A stretch of 41,743 bases of DNA, taken from Thermodesulfovibrio yellowstonii. GTDB taxonomy: Bacteria > Nitrospirota > Thermodesulfovibrionia > Thermodesulfovibrionales > Dissulfurispiraceae. Within the stretch, counting starts at the first letter, position 1; the number at the start of each line of letters is the position of its first letter. This document shows, one piece after another, positions 34,207 to 41,600 of this stretch. The translations under genes were made by a program, and so were the position numbers. Below the pieces are notes generated by a model. That model did not search any database. It was not told where the DNA came from and saw only the letters and a list, made by a program, of their open reading frames with translations. The stretch is taken from contig DYHD01000011.1 of assembly GCA_020724365.1 (NCBI GenBank), positions 1 through 41,743 on the forward strand. Direction: 5' to 3'.

Positions 34207-34247
34207 ATACAGGCTGAAGAATAAACAGTGGCATCTTCAGCCTGTAT
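34207..34247. terminator. Strong hairpin upstream of yedF
   Basis: ATACAGGCTGAAGA (34207-34220) pairs perfectly over 14 bp with TCTTCAGCCTGTAT (34234-34247), with a 13-nt loop. It lies between the 59-aa ORF and yedF, both on the minus strand. It may be a terminator for the upstream unit or a leader structure for yedF. No clean T tract follows on the minus strand. Confidence 0.45.
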
Positions 34248-34341
34248 GTAGGGGGGGATTTGATAATTACTGAAAAATAGAGATAGAGATGTCCCAAAGT
34301 TCCCTTTCCCTTGACAGGAGAGGGTTACCCCTCCCCTTAAT

Positions 34342-34362
34342 CCCCTCCCGCAAGGGGAGGGG
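34342..34362. repeat. Short GC-rich palindrome (REP-like)
   Basis: CCCCTCCC (34342-34349) and GGGAGGGG (34355-34362) form an 8-bp hairpin around GCAAG. Flanking sequence (CCTTTCCCTTGACAGGAGAG; CCCCTCCCCTTAATCCCC) has the look of the short extragenic repeats scattered in many genomes. No other full copy is in the window. Confidence 0.5.
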
Positions 34363-34390
34363 AATTTCAAGGGAATTTAATTTTCTATGT

Positions 34391-34570
34391 CTATTTCACG
34401 GTAACTATTAAAACATTGATTATTTTAAATTTATCAAGCAAAACATTTCTAATAGTTACTAATGGGGCATAAGTATGAAGACATTCTAAGTGAAAAGTAA
34501 GAGCGACTAACCTAAGAGCGTCTATGCCTGCGAGCATGCTTCTACGCGGTATTCTTTGTTCATTTTCCAT
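34391..34570 (-). CDS. Unrecognised 59-aa ORF between the SelC-like tRNA and yedF
   Basis: ATG 34570 is preceded at 7 nt by an excellent GAGGAGGC (34578-34585). The frame gives 59 residues beginning MENEQRIPRRSMLAGIDALR, a twin-arginine-like start followed by a moderately hydrophobic stretch with one Cys (LECLH). The last third is coded across an inverted repeat, GTAACTATTA / TAATAGTTAC, and looks less protein-like. I do not recognise the protein. The RBS is the main support. It lies 77 nt downstream of the tRNA. Confidence 0.45.
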   Translation of the reverse strand: MENEQRIPRRSMLAGIDALRLVALTFHLECLHTYAPLVTIRNVLLDKFKIINVLIVTVK

Positions 34571-34646
34571 AAAATATGCCTCCTCTATTATTTATTAATG
34601 TTATAACTTGATATAAAAGAAGAATCCCCTGTATTTATAAATGCTC

Positions 34647-34773
34647 TGGAGGGGGATAGTGAGAATCGAACTCACCACAGCTGTAATGTGCGGCAAAGAA
34701 CTTTGTTCGCTAATTTGCCTTTTACCGTGTGCCTAGTTTTGCAGACCAGTAGAGGCACCAGCCCCATACCCCC
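34647..34773 (-). tRNA. SelC-like minor tRNA-Cys (anticodon GCA) with a 57-nt variable region
   Basis: Minus strand: acceptor GGGGGTA (34773-34767) pairs with TA plus CCCCC if one T (34656) is bulged; the discriminator is U (34650) and CCA is encoded. The D arm is GGGGC-TGGT-GCCTC, 5 bp with a 4-nt loop, as in tRNA-Sec. The anticodon arm is CTGGT-CTGCAAA-ACTAG with GCA at 34742-34740. The T arm is GTGAG-TTCGATT-CTCAC. The variable region (34732-34676) folds as CACA/TGTG, GTAA/TTAC, GGCAAA/TTTGCC and GAAC/GTTC. GCA and U73 are cysteine identity elements. Minor Cys tRNAs mimicking tRNA-Sec with a bulged acceptor have been reported. A TATAAT lies upstream (34790-34795). Confidence 0.75.
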
Positions 34774-35029
34774 CTGTGAATTGTAATATATTATAGAAAT
34801 AATGAATATATCAAATAGATAATATCTATCATATTGATATAACTTATAGGAAAATGCAAAAATTAAGTAAGTATGTATAGTGATGATTTATATGCCATTT
34901 CGTATATCTAAAGGTTTTGAACTCTTTTCTGCAAAGGGATAAGATTTCTCCCCTTCGCTTTGCTCAGGGCTTCGGCTCACTCGCTCGAAATGACAATTTT
35001 CCATCTCTGTTTTTGGGGTTAGGATACTA
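34774..35029. other. Intergenic region upstream of the unusual tRNA
   Basis: The first 100 bp are AT-rich and contain a minus-strand TATAAT at 34790-34795, about 16 nt before the tRNA 5' end. From about 34942 to 34995 lies a short repeat-like stretch (AGATTTCTCCCCTTCGCTTT ... TCGCTCGAAATGACA) whose ends recur in shortened form at about 35645-35690. I see no gene. Confidence 0.5.
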
Positions 35030-35199
35030 CCCAAATCCCGATATAGAATTTTTTAAACATCCCTAATCCAGTAAGACAGCAGGGACGGCTGTCTTATGCC
35101 ACATCATCTTTCATGACAGGCGAGACCTGTCTGCATGCGGACACGCACAGGCAGGCGCCTGTCCTACCAGTATTTGATATATTCAAATCGGGATTTAGG
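35030..35199 (-). repeat. Dispersed palindromic repeat, copy C (MITE-like)
   Basis: It reads CCCAAATCCCGATATAGAAT, then TTTTTAAACATCCCTAATCC, and ends TATTTGATATATTCAAATCG followed by GGATTTAGG. The two ends are inverted (AAATCCCGAT / ATCGGGATTT). The centre has nested palindromes, including GGCGAGACCTGTCTGC and GACAGC/GCTGTC arms. It is the inverse of copy B along its whole length. It ends about 7 bp before the thiamine operon -35 box. Confidence 0.78.
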
Positions 35200-35205
35200 T
35201 GCTAT

Positions 35206-35235
35206 TTGACAATAAACAAAATACTATTTTAGTAT
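35206..35235 (+). promoter_or_regulatory. Probable promoter of the thiamine operon
   Basis: TTGACA (35206-35211) matches the -35 consensus. TAGTAT (35230-35235), 18 bp further, is an acceptable -10. It lies immediately upstream of the TPP riboswitch and just after repeat copy C. Confidence 0.6.
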
Positions 35236-35241
35236 AAAAAA

Positions 35242-35347
35242 CCTAGGGGAGGCTTTAAGTGTCTGAGATTTTCTCTTTAATATATTTTTTAAGGAGAAAG
35301 ACCCTTTGAACCTGATACGGGCAATGCCGTCGTAGGGAATGGGAGCT
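35242..35347 (+). ncRNA. TPP (THI-box) riboswitch
   Basis: The conserved THI-box blocks are present in order: CTAGGGGAGGC, then CTGAGA (35263-35268), a variable P3 stem (TTTTCTCTTT / AAGGAGAAAG), ACCCTTTGAACCTGATACGG, GCAATGCCG and CGTAGGGAA. The CTGAGA and ACCTGAT modules bind the pyrimidine part of thiamine pyrophosphate and GCAATGCCG the phosphates. It precedes thiS and is followed by an intrinsic terminator, so TPP should stop transcription of the thi operon. Confidence 0.95.
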
Positions 35348-35367
35348 TGAAAAGACAATGCCTTTTG

Positions 35368-35398
35368 ACCTCTCTTTAAATCGGGAGGTTTTTTTTTG
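35368..35398 (+). terminator. Riboswitch-controlled intrinsic terminator
   Basis: ACCTC (35368-35372) pairs with GAGGT (35385-35389), extendable by T-G and C-G pairs, and is followed by about nine T. It sits 20 nt after the TPP aptamer and 27 nt before thiS. This is the expected expression platform. Confidence 0.88.
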
Positions 35399-35424
35399 GC
35401 AAAAATATTGTAAGCTTATTATTT

Positions 35425-35628
35425 ATGATTATTAAGTTAAACGGTCAAGATTATAAGACAGAAAAGCAAACCTTATCAGAACTTCTTTCTGAATTAGCCA
35501 TATTGCCTGAACATGTTGCTGTAGAACTTAACTTAAGAATAATAAAGAGGGCAGACCTTCCAACACAAACATTAAAGGAAGGAGATACTGTAGAGATTAT
35601 TAATTTTGTCGGAGGCGGTAATTATTAG
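35425..35628 (+). CDS. thiS: Sulfur carrier protein ThiS
   Basis: A 67-residue ubiquitin-like protein: KLNGQDYKTEKQTLSELLSE at the start, VAVELNLRIIKRADLPTQTL in the centre, and the C-terminal GGG (VGGGNY). The double-glycine in ThiS is normally the terminal residue pair; here N and Y follow. If this is not a read of a modified end, the tail must be tolerated or trimmed, or the chemistry ends at G-G inside. It is the first gene after the riboswitch and donates sulfur for the thiazole made by ThiG. Confidence 0.88.
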   Translation: MIIKLNGQDYKTEKQTLSELLSELAILPEHVAVELNLRIIKRADLPTQTLKEGDTVEIINFVGGGNY

Positions 35629-35740
35629 GTTTTGAACTGAAGTGAAAGATTTCTTCCTTCGGTCGAAATGATAAAAGAGAGGTCGAAATGGCAAATGGGA
35701 AAACTTTTAACAAATCTAACACAACATTAGAGGAGGTAAT

Positions 35741-36517
35741 ATGCAGGAAGACAAATTAATTATTAAAGGTATAGAATTTAAATCAAGGCTTTGGATAGGC
35801 ACTGGCAAGTACAAGGATTTTGATGAAACAGCAAAAGCTGTGGAGGCTTCAGGCTCTGATGTTGTGACAGTAGCAGTAAGAAGAGTAAACATAACAGATA
35901 GAAAATCACCTAATCTTCTCGACTATATTGACCCTAAAAAATATAAGATTCTGCCCAATACCGCTGGGTGTTATACAGTAGAAGATGCTCTTAGATATTC
36001 CCGTTTGGCTCGTGAGGCGGGGGTATCAGACATGATTAAGCTCGAGGTCATAGGTGATGACAAGACATTATTTCCTGATAACATTGGACTCCTCAAAGCT
36101 ACCGAGATACTCGCAAAAGAAGGTTTTATCGTTTTTCCTTATACAAATGACGACCCCATTATTGCCAAGAGGCTTGAAGATGCTGGAGCTGCTGCAGTTA
36201 TGCCGCTTGGGGCTCCAATAGGCTCTGGTTTGGGAATAAGAAATCCATATAATATTAAGATAATTTTAGAGGCAGCCAAAGTCCCAATTATAGTAGATGC
36301 AGGTGTAGGCACTGCATCAGATGCCACTGTTGCTATGGAATTAGGCTGTGATGCTGTCTTGATTAATACTGCAATCGCAGGCGCTAAAGACCCAATATCA
36401 ATGGCTAAGGCTATGAAGTATGCAGTCATTGCTGGTAGGCTTGCTTTCAAAGCAGGAAGGATACCAAAGAAGCTTTATGCTACTGCAAGCAGTCCCCTTG
36501 AAGGAATGCTCATATAG
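35741..36517 (+). CDS. thiG: Thiazole synthase ThiG
   Basis: A 258-residue TIM barrel that builds the thiamine thiazole from DXP, dehydroglycine and ThiS thiocarboxylate. The N-terminal [20 protein letters not shown], the central [19 protein letters not shown], and [20 protein letters not shown] near 150 are diagnostic. [20 protein letters not shown] binds phosphate. A clear GGAGG precedes ATG 35741. thiH or thiO, needed for dehydroglycine, is not in this window. Confidence 0.96.
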   Translation: MQEDKLIIKGIEFKSRLWIGTGKYKDFDETAKAVEASGSDVVTVAVRRVNITDRKSPNLLDYIDPKKYKILPNTAGCYTVEDALRYSRLAREAGVSDMIKLEVIGDDKTLFPDNIGLLKATEILAKEGFIVFPYTNDDPIIAKRLEDAGAAAVMPLGAPIGSGLGIRNPYNIKIILEAAKVPIIVDAGVGTASDATVAMELGCDAVLINTAIAGAKDPISMAKAMKYAVIAGRLAFKAGRIPKKLYATASSPLEGMLI

Positions 36518-36521
36518 GCAT

Positions 36522-37148
36522 ATGATACCCAAACTTTACCTCATAACTGATAGAAGTCTCTTCAAAGATGAGAGTACTTTCTTAAATGTTTTAGAAAGAG
36601 CCTTAAATGCAGGCGTTGGGTCAATACAATTAAGAGAAAAAGATTTGCCAACAAGAGCATTGCTTGATTTAGCATATAAATTGAGAGCTATAACAACTCG
36701 TTATGGTGCTAAGCTTTTCATAAATGATCGTGCTGATATAGCCCTTTGTGTTGGTGCTGACGGAGTTCACCTTGCTCAATCAAGCATTCCACCAAAAGCT
36801 GTGAGAAAGATAATAAAAGAAAACATGCTTATTGGGGTATCAACTCATTCACTTCAAGAAGCTCTTATAGCACAGAATGAGAAAGTTGATTTTATAACCT
36901 TTGGCCCGATTTATCAGACCCCTTCAAAAATGAAATACGGCGATCCTGTGGGGTTAAATGCATTAGCTGAGGCAAAAAAGAGCATCACAACCCCAATTCT
37001 ATCCATAGGCGGCATTAATCTCGATAATATAATGACCGTTATTGATACAGGGGCTGATGGAGTAGCAATTATTAGAGGCATTTTATCTGCTCAAAATATA
37101 GTAGATTCTGTAAAAAAATATCTTATGATACTCGGAGAAAAACCATGA
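36522..37148 (+). CDS. thiE: Thiamine-phosphate synthase ThiE
   Basis: From ATG 36522 the protein has 208 residues. LYLITDRSLFKDESTFLNVL, VGSIQLREKDLPTRALLDLA, KLFINDRADIALCVGADGVH and FGPIYQTPSKMKYGDPVGL are all family motifs, and the end GGINLDNIMTVIDTGADGVA is typical. It joins the pyrimidine and thiazole moieties. A 34-codon longer frame starting inside thiG is rejected because ATG 36522 aligns with the normal ThiE start, 4 nt after the thiG stop. It overlaps thiC by 4 nt. Confidence 0.95.
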   Translation: MIPKLYLITDRSLFKDESTFLNVLERALNAGVGSIQLREKDLPTRALLDLAYKLRAITTRYGAKLFINDRADIALCVGADGVHLAQSSIPPKAVRKIIKENMLIGVSTHSLQEALIAQNEKVDFITFGPIYQTPSKMKYGDPVGLNALAEAKKSITTPILSIGGINLDNIMTVIDTGADGVAIIRGILSAQNIVDSVKKYLMILGEKP

Positions 37149-38428
37149 CAAGAATAGATTATGCAAAAAAAGGCATCATAACCGATGAGATGGAAAAGGT
37201 TGCTATTATAGAGAAGGTCCCGCCTGAAAAACTTGCCTCTGATATTGCAAAAGGTTTGAGTGTAATAACCAGAAACAATAATCACAATATTACTCCTCTT
37301 GGAATAGGCAGTGGATTGAGGACAAAGATTAATGCCAATATCGGAACTTCGAAAGACAGGATAGCCTTTGATGAAGAATTAAATAAACTCGAAGTATTAG
37401 TTAAATATGGCGCTGATGCAGTAATGGATCTCTCTACAGGCGGTGCTATCAAAGATATTAGAAATGCACTTATCAATAAATCTCCTATTGCAGTCGGGAC
37501 AGTCCCGATATATGAGGCAGTTGTCAGAGCTGTTGAACAATCAAATAAGATTGCTAAAATGACAGAAGACCAACTTTTTAATGTAATAGAAGAACATGCA
37601 AAAGATGGGGTTGACTTTATTACAGTCCATTGCGGCGTGACGAGAAGGGCTCTTGATAGATTAAAGATAGAGGGTAGAAAGCTCGATGTGGTGAGTAGGG
37701 GAGGTGCATTCCTTCTTGAGTGGATGATATTAAACGATAGGGAAAATCCTTTATATGAACAATATGACAGGCTTTTGGAGATTGCCAAAAAGTATGACTT
37801 GACTTTGAGCCTTGGAGATGGCTTAAGACCGGGCTGTCTTGAAGATGCTACAGATAGATGCCAGCTTGAAGAGTTGATAACCTTAAGTGAATTGAGAGAT
37901 TATGCATTAAATGAGGGCGTTCAAGTGATAATAGAAGGTCCAGGTCATGTTCCATTAAATCAAGTCGAGCTGAATATAAAATTACAGAAAGAGATTTGTA
38001 AAGGAGCCCCTTTTTATGTGCTTGGACCTCTTGTAACAGATATAGCAATAGGTTATGACCATATAGCTGCTGCCATTGGAGGAGCTATAGCAGGAGCCGC
38101 CGGAGCTGATTTTCTATGTTATGTTACACCTTCAGAGCATATTAGACTGCCTGACTTAGAAGATGTCAAAGAAGGTCTTATAGCATCTAAGATAGCTGCT
38201 CATGCTGCTGATATTGCCAAAGCAATACCAGGTGCCCTTGAAAAGGATAAACAGATGACTATTTATAGAAAGAATCTTGATTGGGAAGGGCAGATATCTA
38301 TGAGTTTTAATCCAGAAAAGATAAGAACTTTGCGAAAACAGATACCTCCTTCTATTGATGAAGTATGCAGTATGTGCGGGGAATTCTGTGCTATCAAAAC
38401 AGTTGAAAGGGTGTTGCACAGGAAATAA
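37145..38428 (+). CDS. thiC: Phosphomethylpyrimidine synthase ThiC
   Basis: A 427-residue radical-SAM enzyme converting aminoimidazole ribotide to HMP phosphate. GADAVMDLSTGGAIKDIRNA, TVHCGVTRRALDRL, LSLGDGLRPGCLEDATD, EGPGHVPLNQVELNI and the C-terminal cluster motif CSMCGEFCAIK (Cys-x2-Cys-x4-Cys) all match. The length is that of the shorter ThiC form without the long N-terminal domain of E. coli. Its ATG overlaps the thiE stop. It is the last gene of the riboswitch-controlled thiSGEC operon. Confidence 0.96.
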   Translation: MTRIDYAKKGIITDEMEKVAIIEKVPPEKLASDIAKGLSVITRNNNHNITPLGIGSGLRTKINANIGTSKDRIAFDEELNKLEVLVKYGADAVMDLSTGGAIKDIRNALINKSPIAVGTVPIYEAVVRAVEQSNKIAKMTEDQLFNVIEEHAKDGVDFITVHCGVTRRALDRLKIEGRKLDVVSRGGAFLLEWMILNDRENPLYEQYDRLLEIAKKYDLTLSLGDGLRPGCLEDATDRCQLEELITLSELRDYALNEGVQVIIEGPGHVPLNQVELNIKLQKEICKGAPFYVLGPLVTDIAIGYDHIAAAIGGAIAGAAGADFLCYVTPSEHIRLPDLEDVKEGLIASKIAAHAADIAKAIPGALEKDKQMTIYRKNLDWEGQISMSFNPEKIRTLRKQIPPSIDEVCSMCGEFCAIKTVERVLHRK

Positions 38429-38489
38429 TCTTTATAACCTCAGGGTGACTATCATAGTGAGCTTGTCAAACTATGACGGTCCTAGAGGG

Positions 38490-38540
38490 CTGTTCTATTG
38501 GATTAGGGATGTTTAAAAAATTCTATGTCGGGATTTAGAT
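38490..38540 (+). repeat. Dispersed repeat, partial copy D
   Basis: TATTGGATTAGGGATGTTTA and then AAAAAATTCTATGTCGGGAT followed by TTAGAT match the right-hand ends of copies A and B. The left part is replaced by CCTCAGGGTGACTATCATAG and a short ATAGT/ACTAT hairpin (about 38443-38478) resembling the interior of copy A. Confidence 0.6.
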
Positions 38541-38636
38541 ATAGGTCTTAATTTAATATTTTTTGTTATGAGGTGTTATACTAAAATACATTTAGTGCAG
38601 CTCATAATATCTTTTTAATTATTTATGGGGGTAACA

Positions 38637-41600
38637 ATGGAATTTATAGGGCTTGATGCAGGCTCTGTATCAATCAAGCTTGTTGTCCTTGATGACAAAG
38701 GTAATAAATTAAAAGAATTTTATATAAGGCATTATGGTAATAGTATCAAAACTTCTCTTGATTTATTAAGGCAAATCAAAAGAGACCTTCCTCAAGCAAC
38801 CATCTCAATTACAGGCTCTGCAGGCAAGCTTATTGCTTCTATTTTAAAGGTTAATCATGTCAACGAGATAGTTGCCCAATCTTATTCAATAAAAAATTTA
38901 TTTCCTCATATCAAGACTATCATAGAAATAGGAGGAGAGGATTCTAAGTTAATCTTTCTGCAAGATGGCAGGATTAAGGATTTTTCGATGAATTCTGTCT
39001 GTGCCGCGGGGACGGGCTCATTTCTTGAGCAGCAGGCTGAGAGATTAAGGCTTACTATAGAGGAATTTAGCAAAACGGCTGAACAATCCCAGAGACCTTC
39101 AAAGATTGCTGGAAGGTGCAGTGTATTTGCCAAATCAGACATGATTCACCTTCAGCAGATAGCTACCCCTCTTGAGGATATCGTTGCAGGACTCTGTTTT
39201 GCTGTAGCAAGGAATTTCAAAGGAGCAATAGCTAAAGGGAGAGAGATTGTCCCACCTGTTTCTTTTCAAGGCGGTGTTGCAGCTAATAAAGGCATGATAA
39301 GGGCATTTAAGGAAGTTTTTGAACTTGAAGAACTCTTTGTCCCACCTGATTTTCTATTTATGGGGGCTATAGGAGCTGTTTTGAAAAGCAGAGATGAAGG
39401 CAGATTAAATCAATTTGAAATTGATGCTCTTGAGGCTTTTGTCTCAACTCAGAAATACTCAGATTTCTCGCATAAGCCTTTGATAGCTGATGGGGATAAA
39501 TTTTTCGATAGACATTTAAAAACTAATGATACCGCTGTTTTCACATCGAAAAAGTCATTATCAAAGATTAAAGTCTATCTCGGCATAGACATCGGCTCTA
39601 TCAGCACTAATCTCGCTGTTATAGACGAAAATGGCAATCTCCTCTCAAAGAGCTATTTAATGACCGCTGGAAGACCTATAGATGCTGTAAAACAGGGCAT
39701 GGAGGATGTCTATGAAGAAATAGGCGATGATGTCGAGATAGTGGGGGTGGGAACGACAGGTTCAGGAAGATATATGATAGCAGACTATGTTGGGGCTGAT
39801 ATTGTGAAAAACGAGATCACTGCTCAAGCGACGGCTGCAATCTATATTGACCCTAATGTTGATACCATCTTTGAGATCGGAGGTCAGGACTCAAAATATA
39901 TTTCAATAGACAAAGGCATGATCGTTGACTTTGAGATGAATAAGGCATGTGCTGCTGGGACGGGTTCATTTCTTGAGGAACAGGCAGAAAAACTAAACAT
40001 TTCTATAAAGAATGATTTTGCAAAAATGGCTCTTTCAGCCAAAAACCCCTGCAGGCTTGGCGAAAGATGCACTGTTTTCATGGAAAACTCTCTCATGTCG
40101 AATCTCCAAAAAGGCGCTGAAAAGGATAACCTGCTTGCCGGGCTTGCATACTCCATTGTTCAAAATTATATTAACAGGGTAGTTGCTGGAAAAAGGATAG
40201 GAAAAAATATATTCTTTCAGGGTGGGGTTGCATTCAATGAGTCAGTAGTTGCAGCGTTTGAAAAATATCTTGATAGAGAAATCACTGTTCCACCTAATCA
40301 TGATGTTACCGGTGCAATCGGGATGGCTCTTATTGCGATGAGATACATGAAGGAAGCAGGAAATCCAACAACAAAATTCAAAGGTTTTGAACTATCAAAA
40401 AAGCCATATGAAATTAGTTCTTTTGAATGCAAGGGATGTCCAAATGTATGCGAGATTAATAGGGTAAGGGTAGCTGATGAAGAAGGTTATCTGTTTTATG
40501 GCGGCAGGTGTGAGAAGTATGATGTCAGACGCTCTCAAAAATCTGAATTGCCCGATCTCTTCGCATTTAGAGAAGAAATGCTCTGGAAAGACCATCTTAG
40601 TTATCTTTCCAATAAGCCCGAGATGCAGAAAAAGAGGGTTACAATAGGCATACCATACATCTTCTTTTTCCAAGACTTTTTGCCTTATTGGTCAACATTC
40701 CTCTGGGAACTTGGTTTTGATGTTGTTGTCTCACCAAAGACTAACAAATACATAAAAAATCTTGGACTCGAAAATATCTTCTCAGAAGCATGTTTCCCTG
40801 TCAAAGTAGCTCACGGACACATTAAATATCTTGTTGATGAGGGAGTGGATGTTCTCTTTATCCCCAGCTCTATCAACCTTAGCAAAGAAGGTGATGAATA
40901 TCAACGTGGATTAGCATGTCCGTATGTTCAGACAATGCCTTATGTGACAAAATTAATAACAGAAGGGAGAACTACGGTCAGTCCTATTATAGATTTCAGC
41001 CGTGGCGAAGATTTCATTAAAAAAGAACTTAAAAGGGTCTTTGATCAATTTGGGGTGTCAAGAAGGGATATTGAGAGGGCTATCTTCCTTGCTCAAAAGG
41101 CACAAGACAGCTTTACAAAGGCTATTAAGAACAAGGGATTAGAAATCTTGAGTGATTATTCAGATATCAGAGAACCTATTATTGTAATAGTTGGCAGAGG
41201 CTATAATGCTTTTGACCCCGGCATAAATCTCGAGATTCCTAAAAAACTCAATAACTTGAATGTAATCTCTATGCCAATGGACTTTCTTTCCATTGAAGGC
41301 ATAAATCTTCGCGATTATTGGCCTAATATGTATTGGAGGGCAGGGCAGAGGATTCTTAGAGCAGCTAAATTTATAAAAAAACAAAAGAATCTTTACCCGA
41401 TTTATATAGGTAATTTCTCGTGCGGACCTGATTCTTTCATACTTAAATATTTCAAGGAAGAACTGGGGGATAAACCATTTCTGCATATAGAGATAGATGA
41501 ACACAGCGCCGATGCAGGAGCTATAACAAGATGCGAGGCATTCTTGGACAGCATACAGAGCAAAAATAACCTCGCCACCAGCGATAGAATTTCAGATTCG

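Noticed and set aside
34647-34773. tRNA-Sec (selC) or tmRNA for the unusual RNA
   Set aside because: The anticodon is GCA, not TCA, and the discriminator is U rather than G, so selenocysteine charging by SerRS/SelA is unlikely. It is far too short for tmRNA and has a complete anticodon arm.
36420-36521. N-terminal extension of ThiE starting inside thiG
   Set aside because: The extension is the thiG 3' end in another frame; ATG 36522 matches the normal ThiE start.
21726-38540. CRISPR array
   Set aside because: The repeats are dispersed, inverted to one another and of variable interior; there are no regular spacers or cas genes.
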